Shown here piece by piece: positions 9,750-18,346 of a stretch of 64,000 bases of DNA. Numbering within the stretch: position 1 is the first letter of the stretch; each line of letters starts with the position of its first letter. The notes beneath the pieces were generated by a model. The model did no database searches. It had not been told where the DNA came from and was given only the letters and a program-made list of their open reading frames with translations. This DNA comes from Anaerolineales bacterium (GTDB taxonomy: Bacteria > Chloroflexota > Anaerolineae > Anaerolineales > UBA4823). The translations under genes and the position numbers were made by a program. The stretch lies in assembly GCA_003105035.1 (NCBI GenBank), contig PQAL01000029.1:1-64000 (forward strand), read 5' to 3'.

Positions 9750-10994
9750 TTATTCATGGCGTAAAGCCTCAATCGGATCAAGCTGCGCAGCCTTGTTGGC
9801 CGGGTAAAACCCGAAGAATATACCCACGATGGCTGCCGAGGCAAAAGCCAGCAGGATGGAGGAAGGTACCACAACGGTACGCATACCACCGATCTGCTCG
9901 AAGATATATGCGCCACCCACGCCAGCGATAATGCCAATCAGGCCACCTGTCAGGCTTAGCAGGAGTGCTTCAGTCAGGAACTGCCCGCGCACGTCCCCTG
10001 GTGTAGCACCAGTCGCCTGGCGGATGCCGATCTCACGCGTCCGCTCAGTGACGCTGACCAGCATGATGTTCATAATGCCGATCCCACCCACCACCAGTGA
10101 GACGGCTGCCACCCAGGCGAGTAACTGGCGAAAAGCCGCCGTGGTCGATTCCTGGGTGGTGATGATATCCTCCTGCGTCCGGACTGTGAACGGCAGGTCT
10201 GCAACCGTGGTGTCGTGGCGCTTGGCAAGCAGGATCTGGATCTGGGTGATGACATTGTCCATGGTTTTCAGATCAGCCACCTGTACGAGGACGGTGCCTA
10301 CCTGTTGGCCCTGCACACGGGCAAAAGGAGAGAAGGTGAATTTTTCGAATACCAGGGTGAGCGGGATGTACACCCGCTCGTCATAGTTGGTGTTGCCAAC
10401 CACACCCTTTTTATCCATGACACCCACCACGGTCAGTTTGATGTCACCGACAGTAATCTTTTCACCCACTGGATCGGCATCTCCAAAAAGGGTCTGTGCA
10501 GTACTGTACCCCAGCACTGCTACCTTGGCAGCTTTTTCAATGTCATTATCGGTCAGGAAGCGTCCGGAGGCGACAGTGAGGTCCCTGACTTCCGGGTAGG
10601 ATGAAGTGGACCCTACCACCGATGCACTATCCACAGAATTGCTCCCGTATTTAATCGTTTCTGAAATATCGCGTTCGACCACAACACCAGAGATGCCCGA
10701 GATGGAGCTTTCGATGGCCTTCGCATCATCATAAATCAGGAAGTTCGAATTCGACCCAGAGGTGCGAGAGGGTCCCATGGACATCTGCCCGCCCATGCTT
10801 TGAGTAACAAAAAGTAAATTGGTGCCCAGGCTCTGGATATTTTCAGCGATGGTAGCTTCGGTACCGGCGCTGATGGCGATCATGATGATGACCGCTGCCA
10901 CACCGATGATCACACCCAGCATGGTAAGTAGAGCGCGCAGCTTATTCCGGGAGATACCTTCGGCAGCGATCCTTAGGACTTCTGAGATTTTCAT
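9750..10994 (-). CDS. MacB-type ABC transporter permease (FtsX/MacB-PCD family)
   Basis: Permease of a mechanotransmission-type ABC efflux system, moving lipoproteins, peptides or antibiotics outward. The sequence shows an N-terminal membrane helix (LLTMLGVIIGVAAVIIMIAIS), a large extracytoplasmic MacB-PCD domain (about residues 45-270), and three C-terminal helices, with the conserved VTERTREIGIRQATGATPGD cytoplasmic loop between the first and second of them. Length 414 residues. Its ATG overlaps the stop of the ATPase gene by 4 bases (ATGA), showing translational coupling. The ATPase is separate rather than fused as in E. coli MacB. Confidence 0.92.
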   Translation of the reverse strand: MKISEVLRIAAEGISRNKLRALLTMLGVIIGVAAVIIMIAISAGTEATIAENIQSLGTNLLFVTQSMGGQMSMGPSRTSGSNSNFLIYDDAKAIESSISGISGVVVERDISETIKYGSNSVDSASVVGSTSSYPEVRDLTVASGRFLTDNDIEKAAKVAVLGYSTAQTLFGDADPVGEKITVGDIKLTVVGVMDKKGVVGNTNYDERVYIPLTLVFEKFTFSPFARVQGQQVGTVLVQVADLKTMDNVITQIQILLAKRHDTTVADLPFTVRTQEDIITTQESTTAAFRQLLAWVAAVSLVVGGIGIMNIMLVSVTERTREIGIRQATGATPGDVRGQFLTEALLLSLTGGLIGIIAGVGGAYIFEQIGGMRTVVVPSSILLAFASAAIVGIFFGFYPANKAAQLDPIEALRHE

Positions 10995-11728
10995 GCCAGG
11001 CCTCCCGCGACTGCCTGAACCGGCATATCGACAGGATTGTTGTTGCCATTGAGCCGACCATCCTTCAGTTGGATGGTCCGCTCTGCATACGCAGCGTTCT
11101 TGGCATCATGGGTGATCATCACAATCGTTCTGCCTTCGGAGTGTAAATTTTGCAGGATCTCCATGATCTCCTTGCCAGAGTGAGAATCCAGGTTACCTGT
11201 GGGTTCATCGGCTAAGATAAGCGCAGGAGAGTTGATTAACGCCCGGGCAATGGCTACTCGTTGCTGTTGTCCGCCTGACATCTCAGTGGGTTTATGATGA
11301 TCCCGGTCCACCAGTCCCACAGAAACCAGGGCATTGTGGGCCATTTCTACTCTATCCTTGTTTGGGATATGCCCGTTGTGACGATATACGATGGGCATAA
11401 GCACATTCTGAACTGCGGTTGCCTGGGCTAAGAGGTTGTAAGATTGGAAAATAAAACCAATCTTCTGATTGCGGATGTGGGCCAGCTGCTCGCGACTCAT
11501 GCGGCTGACATCCTGACCTGCCAAAAGGTACGTTCCACTGGTCGGCCGATCGAGACAACCCAGGATGTTCATCAGGGTGGATTTACCTGAGCCCGATGGC
11601 CCCATGATGGCTAGGAATTCACCTTCCTGAACATTCAAGCTAACACCATCCAGTGCGGTGACCTTGACATCACCCATCTGGTAAATCTTTATTATCTGGT
11701 TAAGCTCAATAATGGATGATCCGGTCAT
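10991..11728 (-). CDS. ABC transporter ATP-binding protein (MacB/LolD type)
   Basis: ATPase partner of the permease just downstream. It shows Walker [10 protein letters not shown], the Q-loop in [11 protein letters not shown], the ABC signature [15 protein letters not shown], Walker [13 protein letters not shown] and the H-loop MITHD. At 245 residues it is typical of the LolD/MacB ATPase family. Overlaps of 4 bases with both neighbours give a tight adaptor-ATPase-permease operon. Confidence 0.95.
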   Translation of the reverse strand: MTGSSIIELNQIIKIYQMGDVKVTALDGVSLNVQEGEFLAIMGPSGSGKSTLMNILGCLDRPTSGTYLLAGQDVSRMSREQLAHIRNQKIGFIFQSYNLLAQATAVQNVLMPIVYRHNGHIPNKDRVEMAHNALVSVGLVDRDHHKPTEMSGGQQQRVAIARALINSPALILADEPTGNLDSHSGKEIMEILQNLHSEGRTIVMITHDAKNAAYAERTIQLKDGRLNGNNNPVDMPVQAVAGGLA

Positions 11729-13149
11729 TTAGACGTCTCCACAATTCCGGTGGTAACCACATCGCCTTCGTTCAAGCCTGATTTGATCTCCGCATAGGTG
11801 TAGTCTTGCAACCCGACTTCCACGGTCTTAAAGGTTGGGGTGCCATTTTCCATTACGAAGACACCATAACTGTCCGTGGAAATCTCGTGCAGGGCTTCGA
11901 CAGGTACGAGCAGGGTGTTATTTGCCTGCTCGCTGATCACTTCGACCGTAGCACTTAATCCGATCGGGAGGTTTTGAGGTTTGGAGAAGGAGGAGGTGTC
12001 CAATTTTGCGGTGGTCTGGATGGCCGTGACGTTGAAGGCATTGGACAGGCTAGGGTTGATCGCGACGATCTTGCCAGTGAAGGTCTGGTTGGGTAAGGCG
12101 TCAAAGGTAACCGAAACTTCATAGCCGATGCCTACATTATTCAGGTCTGATTCATCCAACAACACTTCCAGGTAGGGTTGGCTGAGGTCGGCGATGGTGA
12201 TGAATTTCTGAGTTCCCACATCATCCCCCACCTTGTTTGAGATCGCGATGATCGTGCCATCGAATGGAGCGGTGATGGTGTTGCTGACCGATTCAGATTC
12301 AACCACAGCCAAGCTGGCTTGGGCATCATCTAGCTTAGCTTGGGCAATCTGTTGGTCCAATGTATTGGATGTGCCTGAGCTCAGGGCTTCAATCTGTGAC
12401 TGGTCTTCTGCAATCTGTGATACCAGCAGCTTGATGGTAGCTTTCATGGAGGCAATCTCGGCGTCTTTCGCTTCCAGCTCTTCCTGCGAATAATTGGCGT
12501 TGCACCAGTTATAGTTATATAGCGCAGCAACCATCTGCTGATATTCTGTGCTGTTCGTTAGGTGGTCTGAGCGGTTCCAGCGATCCAGGGCAATCTGGTA
12601 GGCTTCCAGTTTGCTTTCAATCGTATCAGAATCACAGCGCTTGCCGTTCATAGATGCCCGCTCATTGACCAGGTCGGTAAGGTTGGATTGGTTGTCGTAG
12701 ACACTCACCTGCCTGGTTGCCAGGTCAGATTGCAATTGATCCAGGCTTACGGCGGTGTTGGTAGCTGAAGTCAGATCATCCAGATTTTGTTGGGCTTGTA
12801 AGACGGCCAGCCTGGCTGATGTAAGCTTGGACTGAATGGTTGCAGCTGAGTCACTGGGTGAGGAGACTGCAAGCACATCCCCATTCTTGACCTCATCACC
12901 CACAGCGACGTTCAGATGAGCAAGCAAACCACCGTTTTCGAAACCGAGCTGGGTTTCACTCTCGCTGATCACTGCACCCGTACCACTGGCGGAAAGCACC
13001 AGATTGCCTCTTTTAACTGTAGCCGTCTGAAGTGGAGTAGCGCTGGAAGCTTCGACCGTGGTAGCGGTGTGTTGATAGTAATAGTACCCTCCCGCTGCAG
13101 CAGCCAGGATGACAACGACTAAAATCCAAAATACAGGTTTCTTGAACAT
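11725..13149 (-). CDS. HlyD/MacA-family efflux adaptor protein
   Basis: Membrane-anchored adaptor of the efflux pump. It has one N-terminal helix (FWILVVVILAAAAGGYYYY), then a lipoyl-like barrel half (GDEVKNGDVLAVSS), a long coiled-coil hairpin (about residues 110-280, rich in Gln, Leu and Ala), the second barrel half (ITAPFDGTIIAISNKVGDDV) and a beta-barrel plus membrane-proximal domain. Length 474 residues. It is the first gene of the operon, with a clear Shine-Dalgarno (AAGGAGG) before the ATG. A candidate operator lies about 75 bases upstream. Confidence 0.9.
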   Translation of the reverse strand: MFKKPVFWILVVVILAAAAGGYYYYQHTATTVEASSATPLQTATVKRGNLVLSASGTGAVISESETQLGFENGGLLAHLNVAVGDEVKNGDVLAVSSPSDSAATIQSKLTSARLAVLQAQQNLDDLTSATNTAVSLDQLQSDLATRQVSVYDNQSNLTDLVNERASMNGKRCDSDTIESKLEAYQIALDRWNRSDHLTNSTEYQQMVAALYNYNWCNANYSQEELEAKDAEIASMKATIKLLVSQIAEDQSQIEALSSGTSNTLDQQIAQAKLDDAQASLAVVESESVSNTITAPFDGTIIAISNKVGDDVGTQKFITIADLSQPYLEVLLDESDLNNVGIGYEVSVTFDALPNQTFTGKIVAINPSLSNAFNVTAIQTTAKLDTSSFSKPQNLPIGLSATVEVISEQANNTLLVPVEALHEISTDSYGVFVMENGTPTFKTVEVGLQDYTYAEIKSGLNEGDVVTTGIVETSK

Positions 13150-13186
13150 ATGCCTCCTTAGAGAACAATCAGATTTATCCCTGTAA

Positions 13187-13243
13187 ATTGTAGGAAAAAG
13201 CTATAAAGACAAGGTTAGGAGATTATTTAGAAATTGTTATGAA
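13187..13243 (-). promoter_or_regulatory. Candidate promoter and operator for the efflux operon
   Basis: On the minus strand a -10-like TACAAT (plus 13187-13192) lies upstream of the adaptor gene. About 31 bases further upstream, plus 13223-13243 reads TTATTTAGAAATTGTTATGAA. This closely matches 16868-16889 and, inverted, 13334-13351. See the finding on the shared operator. Confidence 0.45.
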
Positions 13244-13333
13244 TTTCACCTGATGTATAGCTCGGCGATGGCAGAAACACTTTTGCCCCTCTGAACCTGC
13301 TTACCAGGAACTTTAATCCTAACAAAATAACTT

Positions 13334-13351
13334 CTTAATAATTCCTAAATA
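13334..13351 (+). promoter_or_regulatory. Candidate operator upstream of secreted repeat protein
   Basis: Read on the minus strand this is TATTTAGGAATTATTAAG, matching the 13223 and 16868 copies. It has the same orientation relative to its gene as those two copies. It lies about 75 bases before the ATG at 13427, with a TACTAA -10-like box near 13392. Confidence 0.4.
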
Positions 13352-13373
13352 TCAGATTGTTATCCTTCAGGCA

Positions 13374-13388
13374 GATCCACAGTGGATC
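13374..13388 (+). repeat. Short inverted repeat in leader
   Basis: GATCCAC/GTGGATC around a single A (13374-13388), between the candidate operator and the ribosome-binding site of the next gene. It may be a protein-binding palindrome or a small hairpin in the leader. Confidence 0.35.
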
Positions 13389-13426
13389 AAATACTAAAAA
13401 AAAGTAAAGGAGATAAAAATCTAAGA

Positions 13427-14212
13427 ATGCAAAACAAACGAATCATATCCATCCTTGTTTTAGGTGCGCTGGCCATCGCCACAGCTTTCGGCGTTATCGC
13501 CTACCAATCGGTCGAAGCGGCTACACCCACAACCTCAACAGGAACTACATCTACCGGTATAACCAGCACAACCACACAGCCTGGCCCTGGTGGGCCTGGT
13601 AAAGGCATGAATGAAGGCTATAACAGCCAGAACCTGGCAGATGCACTCGGGATCACCCTGGACGAGCTGAATACCGCCAACCAGACTGCATATACCAATG
13701 CGTTGAAAGACGCTGTATCGCAGGGATTGATCACCCAGGCGCAAGCTGACCAGCTGACTTCCAATGGAAATGCATTCCCATTCGGCAACCGCTGGGATGG
13801 CTGGTTAGGACAAAATGGTATCGACTTCAATACTTACCTGGCTGATGCCCTGGGGATCAGTGTGGAGGCCTTAAAAACCGCACAGACTACAGCTTACAAT
13901 GCCAATCTTGACCAGTTGGTGACGGACGGTACGCTGAGCCAGGAGCAGGCGGATCTGATGAAAGGTGAATATGCCTTACACAACGACAGCACCTTCCAGT
14001 CGAGTATGCAGGCAGCTTACACCTCAGCAGTCACTGCAGCGGTCTCAGCGGGTGTCATTACTCAGGCCCAGGCTGATCAAATCCTCAGTAAAAGCAGCAA
14101 TATGTTCACTGGTGGGATGGGTGGCTGGGGCGGTCATGGTGGTCCACACGGCCGCTGTGGCGAAGGAGGCTTCATGCCTGACTCTGGCACTCCACCTTCA
14201 ACAACTCCATAA
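13427..14212 (+). CDS. Secreted three-repeat helical protein of unknown function
   Basis: An N-terminal signal peptide (ISILVLGALAIATAFGVIAY) is followed by a Thr/Ser-rich linker and three helical repeats. Repeats 1 and 2 contain LADALGI..EL and A..Q..ITQAQADQ, at roughly residues 65-115 and 135-185. Repeat 3 lacks the LADALGI part but keeps AAVSAGVITQAQADQIL. A Gly/His/Trp-rich tail follows. Similar repeats occur in secreted proteins of Chloroflexota and Actinobacteria without assigned function. The open frame extends to 13382, but the ATG at 13427 has a GGAG element 14 bases upstream and starts a proper signal peptide. It sits divergently from the efflux operon and directly before the two-component genes. 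Confidence 0.8.
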   Translation: MQNKRIISILVLGALAIATAFGVIAYQSVEAATPTTSTGTTSTGITSTTTQPGPGGPGKGMNEGYNSQNLADALGITLDELNTANQTAYTNALKDAVSQGLITQAQADQLTSNGNAFPFGNRWDGWLGQNGIDFNTYLADALGISVEALKTAQTTAYNANLDQLVTDGTLSQEQADLMKGEYALHNDSTFQSSMQAAYTSAVTAAVSAGVITQAQADQILSKSSNMFTGGMGGWGGHGGPHGRCGEGGFMPDSGTPPSTTP

Positions 14213-14243
14213 CACCCCGACGTTTCATTTCTTCTCCTCCTCA

Positions 14244-14287
14244 TAAGGGTAAAGTATCCGGGAATGAGCCCCCCGGATACTCCCTTA
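14244..14287. terminator. Hairpin after secreted protein gene
   Basis: Perfect 10-bp stem AGTATCCGGG/CCCGGATACT (14253-14262 with 14272-14281) flanked by a second paired block TAAGGG/CCCTTA. There is no T-run after it, so termination is likely but not certain. Confidence 0.55.
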
Positions 14288-14330
14288 ATGGATAACGGGG
14301 ATGCTCGGTAACTAGATTTCCTAATAGAGA

Positions 14331-14345
14331 TGATAAAATCAGCTT
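14331..14345 (+). promoter_or_regulatory. Extended -10 promoter giving a leaderless mRNA
   Basis: TGA followed by TAAAAT (14334-14339) ends 6 bases before the response regulator ATG, and no Shine-Dalgarno is present. Transcription would start at or next to the ATG. No -35 box is visible, so activator help is plausible. Confidence 0.5.
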
Positions 14346-15038
14346 ATGACCAAAAAAATCCTGGTAGTCGACGATAAACTCGAATTACGAACATTGCTAA
14401 AATCCTATCTTACCCAGGAAGGCTTCGATGTGGTTACAGCCAGTGATGGTCAAGAAGCGTTATTCGTTGCCCGGCACGAAAAACCCAATTTGATCATCCT
14501 GGACCTGATGATGCCTGAAATGGGCGGGTACGAGTTCATGCGCTGTTACAACCGGGAAGCCGATACCCCGGTGGTGATTCTGACCGCCAAGATCGACGAG
14601 AATGACAAGGTGCTTGGGCTTGAGCTGGGGGCAGACGACTATGTGACCAAGCCCTTCAGTCCGCGCGAGCTGACCGCCCGGGTGAGAGCGGTGCTGCGCC
14701 GGGCAGAGAAACAGACCAGCTCAGCAGAGATTTTGAGGATTGGAACTATCGAGCTGGATTGGGCAGGAAGGACAACCACCGTGGATGGCCAAATCGTGGA
14801 GCTGACACCTTCTGAATTCTCGCTGTTGGCTACATTGATGGCTACTCCCGGCAGGGTCTTCTCACGCCTTGAGCTGTTGGATCGACTGCAGGGGAGTGCC
14901 TATGAGGGCTATGAACGTACGATTGATGTGCACATCCGTAACCTGAGGGCAAAGATCGAGCTTGACTCAGCCAATCCCACCTACATAGAGACCGTGTACG
15001 GAGCGGGATACCGCTTCGCCAACCCAAATATAGGATAA
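14346..15038 (+). CDS. OmpR/PhoB-family response regulator
   Basis: DNA-binding output of a two-component system. The receiver domain (residues 1-120) has the acidic pocket D9/D10, the phosphoacceptor D53 in LIILDLMMPE, the switch Thr in VILTAK and the conserved Lys in VTKPFSPREL. A winged-helix effector domain (about 130-228) ends with the typical YIETVYGAGYRF. Length 230 residues. The stop is 6 bases before the histidine kinase gene, its cognate partner. The start appears leaderless. Confidence 0.96.
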   Translation: MTKKILVVDDKLELRTLLKSYLTQEGFDVVTASDGQEALFVARHEKPNLIILDLMMPEMGGYEFMRCYNREADTPVVILTAKIDENDKVLGLELGADDYVTKPFSPRELTARVRAVLRRAEKQTSSAEILRIGTIELDWAGRTTTVDGQIVELTPSEFSLLATLMATPGRVFSRLELLDRLQGSAYEGYERTIDVHIRNLRAKIELDSANPTYIETVYGAGYRFANPNIG

Positions 15039-15044
15039 AAGCCT

Positions 15045-16421
15045 GTGATGCGCTCATTGGCGGTAAAACTAACCCTGGCCTTTCTACTGGTCGGCCTGAC
15101 GGGCTCAATCCTGGTGACGGTCATCATCCAGACGCAGACACGGACGGCATTCAACAATTTCATTGTGAACCAGGAGCAGCAGACACTTGCAGACAACCTG
15201 GAGGCCTACTACCAGGCGAATGGGTCATGGGCAGGGGTGAGTAACGATATTTTATATGCGCAAATGCCGCTGCCATTGCAGCCAACGGGAGGACACGGTG
15301 ACCCGCGTGGTGGCAGTCCCTTCACCCTGGTCGGGCCGGACAGGGTGGTCATCTTCAGTAATCAACCGGATGAAATCGGTCAGACGTTGAGTAAGAGTAC
15401 GGTGAGTCACGCCATCAACCTGCAGTGGGATAATCAAACCATTGGATGGCTGATTCTGACGCCCATCCAGCGTAGTTTTACGCCTAACACCCCTGAAGGA
15501 AATTTTCTACGCAACGTCAATACGGCGACACTCCTAAGTGCATCGGTAGCTGTACTACTGGCTGTTTGTTTGGGAGGATTGCTGGCGTTTACTATGACGC
15601 GTTCATTGCGTGAGCTCACTGAGGCTACTATTGAAATCGCCAAAGGCAGGTTCGGAAAACAGGTCACGGTGCGCTCGAAGGACGAAATTGGGAAATTAGC
15701 TGAATCTTTCAATCAGATGAGCCTGGACCTGGATCAGGCTACCCAGGCTCGGCGGCAAATGACTGCGGATATTGCCCACGACTTGCGATCCCCGCTGAGC
15801 GTCATTACCGGATATGCCGAAGCACTCAGCGATAATAAACTGCCTGGCACTCCCGAAGTTTATGACATCCTGTTACAGGAGACGAAGCACCTGGATCGCC
15901 TGGTGGATGACTTGCGCTTGCTCAGCCTGGCTGATACAGGTGAGCTACCCCTGACCGAGCAAACCATCTACCCTCAGGCCTTGCTTGAGAGAGTGGCAGC
16001 TCGCCACGCCGTGGCGAGCGAACAATATAAAGTCGAACTGAAAATCGAGGCCGAAGATAATCTTCCTTTGATCAAGGTGGATGTTGAGCGCATGTCACAA
16101 GTGCTTGACAACCTGATCTTAAACGCATTTCGCTATACTCCTGAAGGCGGGTGCGTGATTCTGGGAGCATCATGCACAGGAGACTCTGTTTTCCTGCGCG
16201 TGAAGGATACTGGCAGGGGGATTGCAGCTGAAGACTTATCGCATATATTCGACCGCTTCTACCGGGGAGATAAATCTCGCCCGCATAACGGTGAGTCGGG
16301 GTTGGGATTAGCGATCGTGAAGTCTATCGTTGAGGCGCATGGTGGAAATATCAGCGTAATAAGCTCACCTGGGCAAGGTGCAGAATTCACCATCACGCTA
16401 AAATCTTTAATTGATATTTAG
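15045..16421 (+). CDS. Membrane sensor histidine kinase
   Basis: Cognate kinase of the preceding regulator. Helix 1 lies at about residues 9-28 and helix 2 near 163-185, enclosing an extracytoplasmic sensor domain of about 135 residues. A HAMP linker follows. The H-box ADIAHDLRSPLSV carries the phosphorylated H245. N-box (DNLILNAFRYTPEGG), G1 (KDTGRGI) and G2 (GLGLAIVKSIV) motifs complete the ATPase. Length 458 residues, classic EnvZ-like layout. The sensor domain has no recognised ligand fold. Nearby targets suggest it senses envelope stress or a toxic compound; this is inference. Confidence 0.95.
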   Translation: MMRSLAVKLTLAFLLVGLTGSILVTVIIQTQTRTAFNNFIVNQEQQTLADNLEAYYQANGSWAGVSNDILYAQMPLPLQPTGGHGDPRGGSPFTLVGPDRVVIFSNQPDEIGQTLSKSTVSHAINLQWDNQTIGWLILTPIQRSFTPNTPEGNFLRNVNTATLLSASVAVLLAVCLGGLLAFTMTRSLRELTEATIEIAKGRFGKQVTVRSKDEIGKLAESFNQMSLDLDQATQARRQMTADIAHDLRSPLSVITGYAEALSDNKLPGTPEVYDILLQETKHLDRLVDDLRLLSLADTGELPLTEQTIYPQALLERVAARHAVASEQYKVELKIEAEDNLPLIKVDVERMSQVLDNLILNAFRYTPEGGCVILGASCTGDSVFLRVKDTGRGIAAEDLSHIFDRFYRGDKSRPHNGESGLGLAIVKSIVEAHGGNISVISSPGQGAEFTITLKSLIDI

Positions 16422-16431
16422 CTATATTTTC

Positions 16432-16824
16432 TTATTGAGCGGTCATCAGCTCGTACCTACGAAGAAGCGAGTGTACTCGAGCGATGAACACCTGTGGGTG
16501 GAAAGTCTCCCTCAAACACAGGTCAGCACCAACTTCCAGACCGATTAAAACATCCTCTTCCCGCATATTTGTTCCTACCAAAATAACCGGGATGTGACTT
16601 GAGACATCGTTCTGGCGTAGAGAACGGATGATCGCCAGGCTGTTAAAGTCCGGCACACTTATATCGAGCACGACAAGTGCAGGACTCTCGTTTTGGATCA
16701 GGTCGACTGCCCCCACCCCCCTGGTTGAGTGAATGGCTTTGTATCCTGATTGGACCAGGCTGGTCAGGATGGATTTCGCCAATGAATCATCCGCGCTGAC
16801 AAGCATGATGGTGTTTCGTGACAT
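16432..16824 (-). CDS. Stand-alone degenerate receiver-domain protein
   Basis: A single CheY-like fold of 130 residues with no output domain. The acidic pair D12/D13 and the phosphoacceptor position D54 (VVLDISVPD) are kept. The switch Thr is replaced (VILVGTN) and the conserved Lys of the usual KPF motif is Glu (RETFHP), so normal phosphorylation-driven switching is doubtful. It converges on the two-component operon with 10 bases between stops. The upstream region carries the third copy of the shared operator candidate. It could be a phosphate sink, a pseudo-receiver or a connector protein. Confidence 0.85.
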   Translation of the reverse strand: MSRNTIMLVSADDSLAKSILTSLVQSGYKAIHSTRGVGAVDLIQNESPALVVLDISVPDFNSLAIIRSLRQNDVSSHIPVILVGTNMREEDVLIGLEVGADLCLRETFHPQVFIARVHSLLRRYELMTAQ

Positions 16825-16836
16825 GTTCGAACCCGA

Positions 16837-16889
16837 TTAATATCCTTTTGACCAGTATATCGGGAGCTTATTTAGATATCGTTAAGGAA
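16837..16889 (-). promoter_or_regulatory. Candidate promoter and operator for the receiver protein
   Basis: A -10-like TATTAA on the minus strand (plus 16837-16842) precedes the gene. Plus 16868-16889 begins TTATTTAGATATCGTTAAGG, the clearest copy of the motif seen also at 13223 and 13334. It starts 26 bases beyond the -10 box, where an activator would sit. Confidence 0.45.
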
Positions 16890-16916
16890 TCATTTCAGGA
16901 TTGTTCGAGCTGGATT

Positions 16917-16954
16917 AAAAAAAAGAACCCTGCATGAATGCTAACGCAGGGTTC
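16917..16954 (-). terminator. Intrinsic terminator of the Ig-domain lipoprotein gene
   Basis: Perfect 9-bp stem GAACCCTGC/GCAGGGTTC (16925-16933 with 16946-16954). Read on the minus strand it is followed by eight T (plus 16917-16924). Confidence 0.92.
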
Positions 16955-16975
16955 CTTTCTTAATCAATCGACTCA

Positions 16976-18193
16976 TTATTGATTGGTTAGGTCCCAATAA
17001 GAGACCTGATCAACATTTATTGTCAAGTTTTGCGTGTCGGCTGCACCGATCACCAGACCGAACTGACCCTGGCTAAACGTGCTGTCAGTGAACTCAGCCA
17101 GCTTATAGCTATTTGCATAGATGCGTAAGGTATTCCCTTTCATCCAGATACCCATGATATTGGTCTGGTTGGCACCTGCCTTGATCGGGGAAGCAGCTTT
17201 CCATTCCTGAAGGGCGACATAGGTATTATCTTCCCAAGTATACAGGCGGTAACGGCCATCGCATGAAAATTCAAGCACGTAACCCTGGCTCGGGTCGGGG
17301 GCGCGTGCCAGCAGGCCATATTTATCAAGACCAGAGCATGTACCGCCGTTAATGAACGTGGCCTGCAGGTAATAATCTTTCATGGAGGCCTTGTTGGATA
17401 ATCCCCATTCATCACCTTGGCCTGGATTAGTCTGGGTCATGACCAGCTTTCCGTCACCCTGAGTAAACTTCGAATTGGCAGTACTCAGCAGATACCAGCT
17501 CGAAGTAACGTTATCCATGTTGTCCGTCCAGGTGGGGTTGCCAAGGTTGAGCGCAGATTCACCTTCCACCACCTTAATGAGTACATAAAAGGGTTCGGAG
17601 GCATTATTTCCTGTGCCAAATTTCACCCCGGAGGGATTTTGCAGCTCCCAATTGCCCTGATAAGTGCCGACAGTGCCTGGGGATTTCATGGATGCCGATA
17701 CATCCAGTGTAGCATTGGGTGCTGTGGTGCCAGTCAGCGGCAAGGGGCTGACGCCGTTCATCTGGTCACCACTGATAAACACGAGTGAGTATTGGTTGTT
17801 CCAGGTGCACGTCCCGGCATTCTGCAAGCGCCATGTCTTGACAAAGTCCTGACCAGGCAACATTTCAGTGTTATCCGGGATAGTGATATCGTCAATGAAC
17901 TTAACCTTATCGAGACAAGCTCCCGGTACATTCGTCGGTGCAGCGGTGGGTGTAACGGTTGGTAAAGGAGTGGATGTGGCCGTGGGTACACTGACAGTTG
18001 CTGAAGGCACCACCTGGGTAGGTATCGTCGTTGGGACTGTGACCGGTTGGGTGATTGTGACCAATGGTAGCCCTGTTTGCGTGGGGAGAGGTGGTGAAGT
18101 AGGGGGAACTTCACCCGTGCTGGGCATATTGCATGCCGCAGCAAACAGGGCAATCAGGATCAGGGTGGATATGGTAAAAAGTGGGCGTTTCAT
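16976..18193 (-). CDS. Lipoprotein with NBR1-type Ig-like domain and laminin-G-like domain
   Basis: The lipoprotein signal MKRPLFTISTLILIALFAAAC is followed by a Pro/Thr/Val-rich stalk (about residues 22-95). Next comes an Ig-like domain resembling the four-Trp domain of NBR1 (FVKTWRLQNAGTCTWNNQY, then GTYQGNWELQNPSG), and a C-terminal beta-sandwich of concanavalin type (about residues 225-405). The same C-terminal fold recurs in the lipoprotein at 39086. It is probably surface-anchored and binds a polymer or protein; the ligand is unknown. The frame is open to 18217, but GGAGGG lies just before the ATG at 18193, which begins the signal. Confidence 0.8.
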   Translation of the reverse strand: MKRPLFTISTLILIALFAAACNMPSTGEVPPTSPPLPTQTGLPLVTITQPVTVPTTIPTQVVPSATVSVPTATSTPLPTVTPTAAPTNVPGACLDKVKFIDDITIPDNTEMLPGQDFVKTWRLQNAGTCTWNNQYSLVFISGDQMNGVSPLPLTGTTAPNATLDVSASMKSPGTVGTYQGNWELQNPSGVKFGTGNNASEPFYVLIKVVEGESALNLGNPTWTDNMDNVTSSWYLLSTANSKFTQGDGKLVMTQTNPGQGDEWGLSNKASMKDYYLQATFINGGTCSGLDKYGLLARAPDPSQGYVLEFSCDGRYRLYTWEDNTYVALQEWKAASPIKAGANQTNIMGIWMKGNTLRIYANSYKLAEFTDSTFSQGQFGLVIGAADTQNLTINVDQVSYWDLTNQ

Positions 18194-18346
18194 GCTCTTT
18201 CCCTCCAAGGCGTTCAAACATATAATTATGTTTGATTTAATAAATCAATCACAGCAGTCTCTATGACGTAAATTATACGTCAGTTGTTCCAGAGGTTTGC
18301 CTTCCATCGCCAGCATGTTCGTAGATTATTCCTCGGAGGACAGTCC

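Noticed and set aside
16820-16860. tRNA-like GTTCGAACCC element
   Set aside because: No matching acceptor or anticodon stems around it; it lies in the receiver gene leader.
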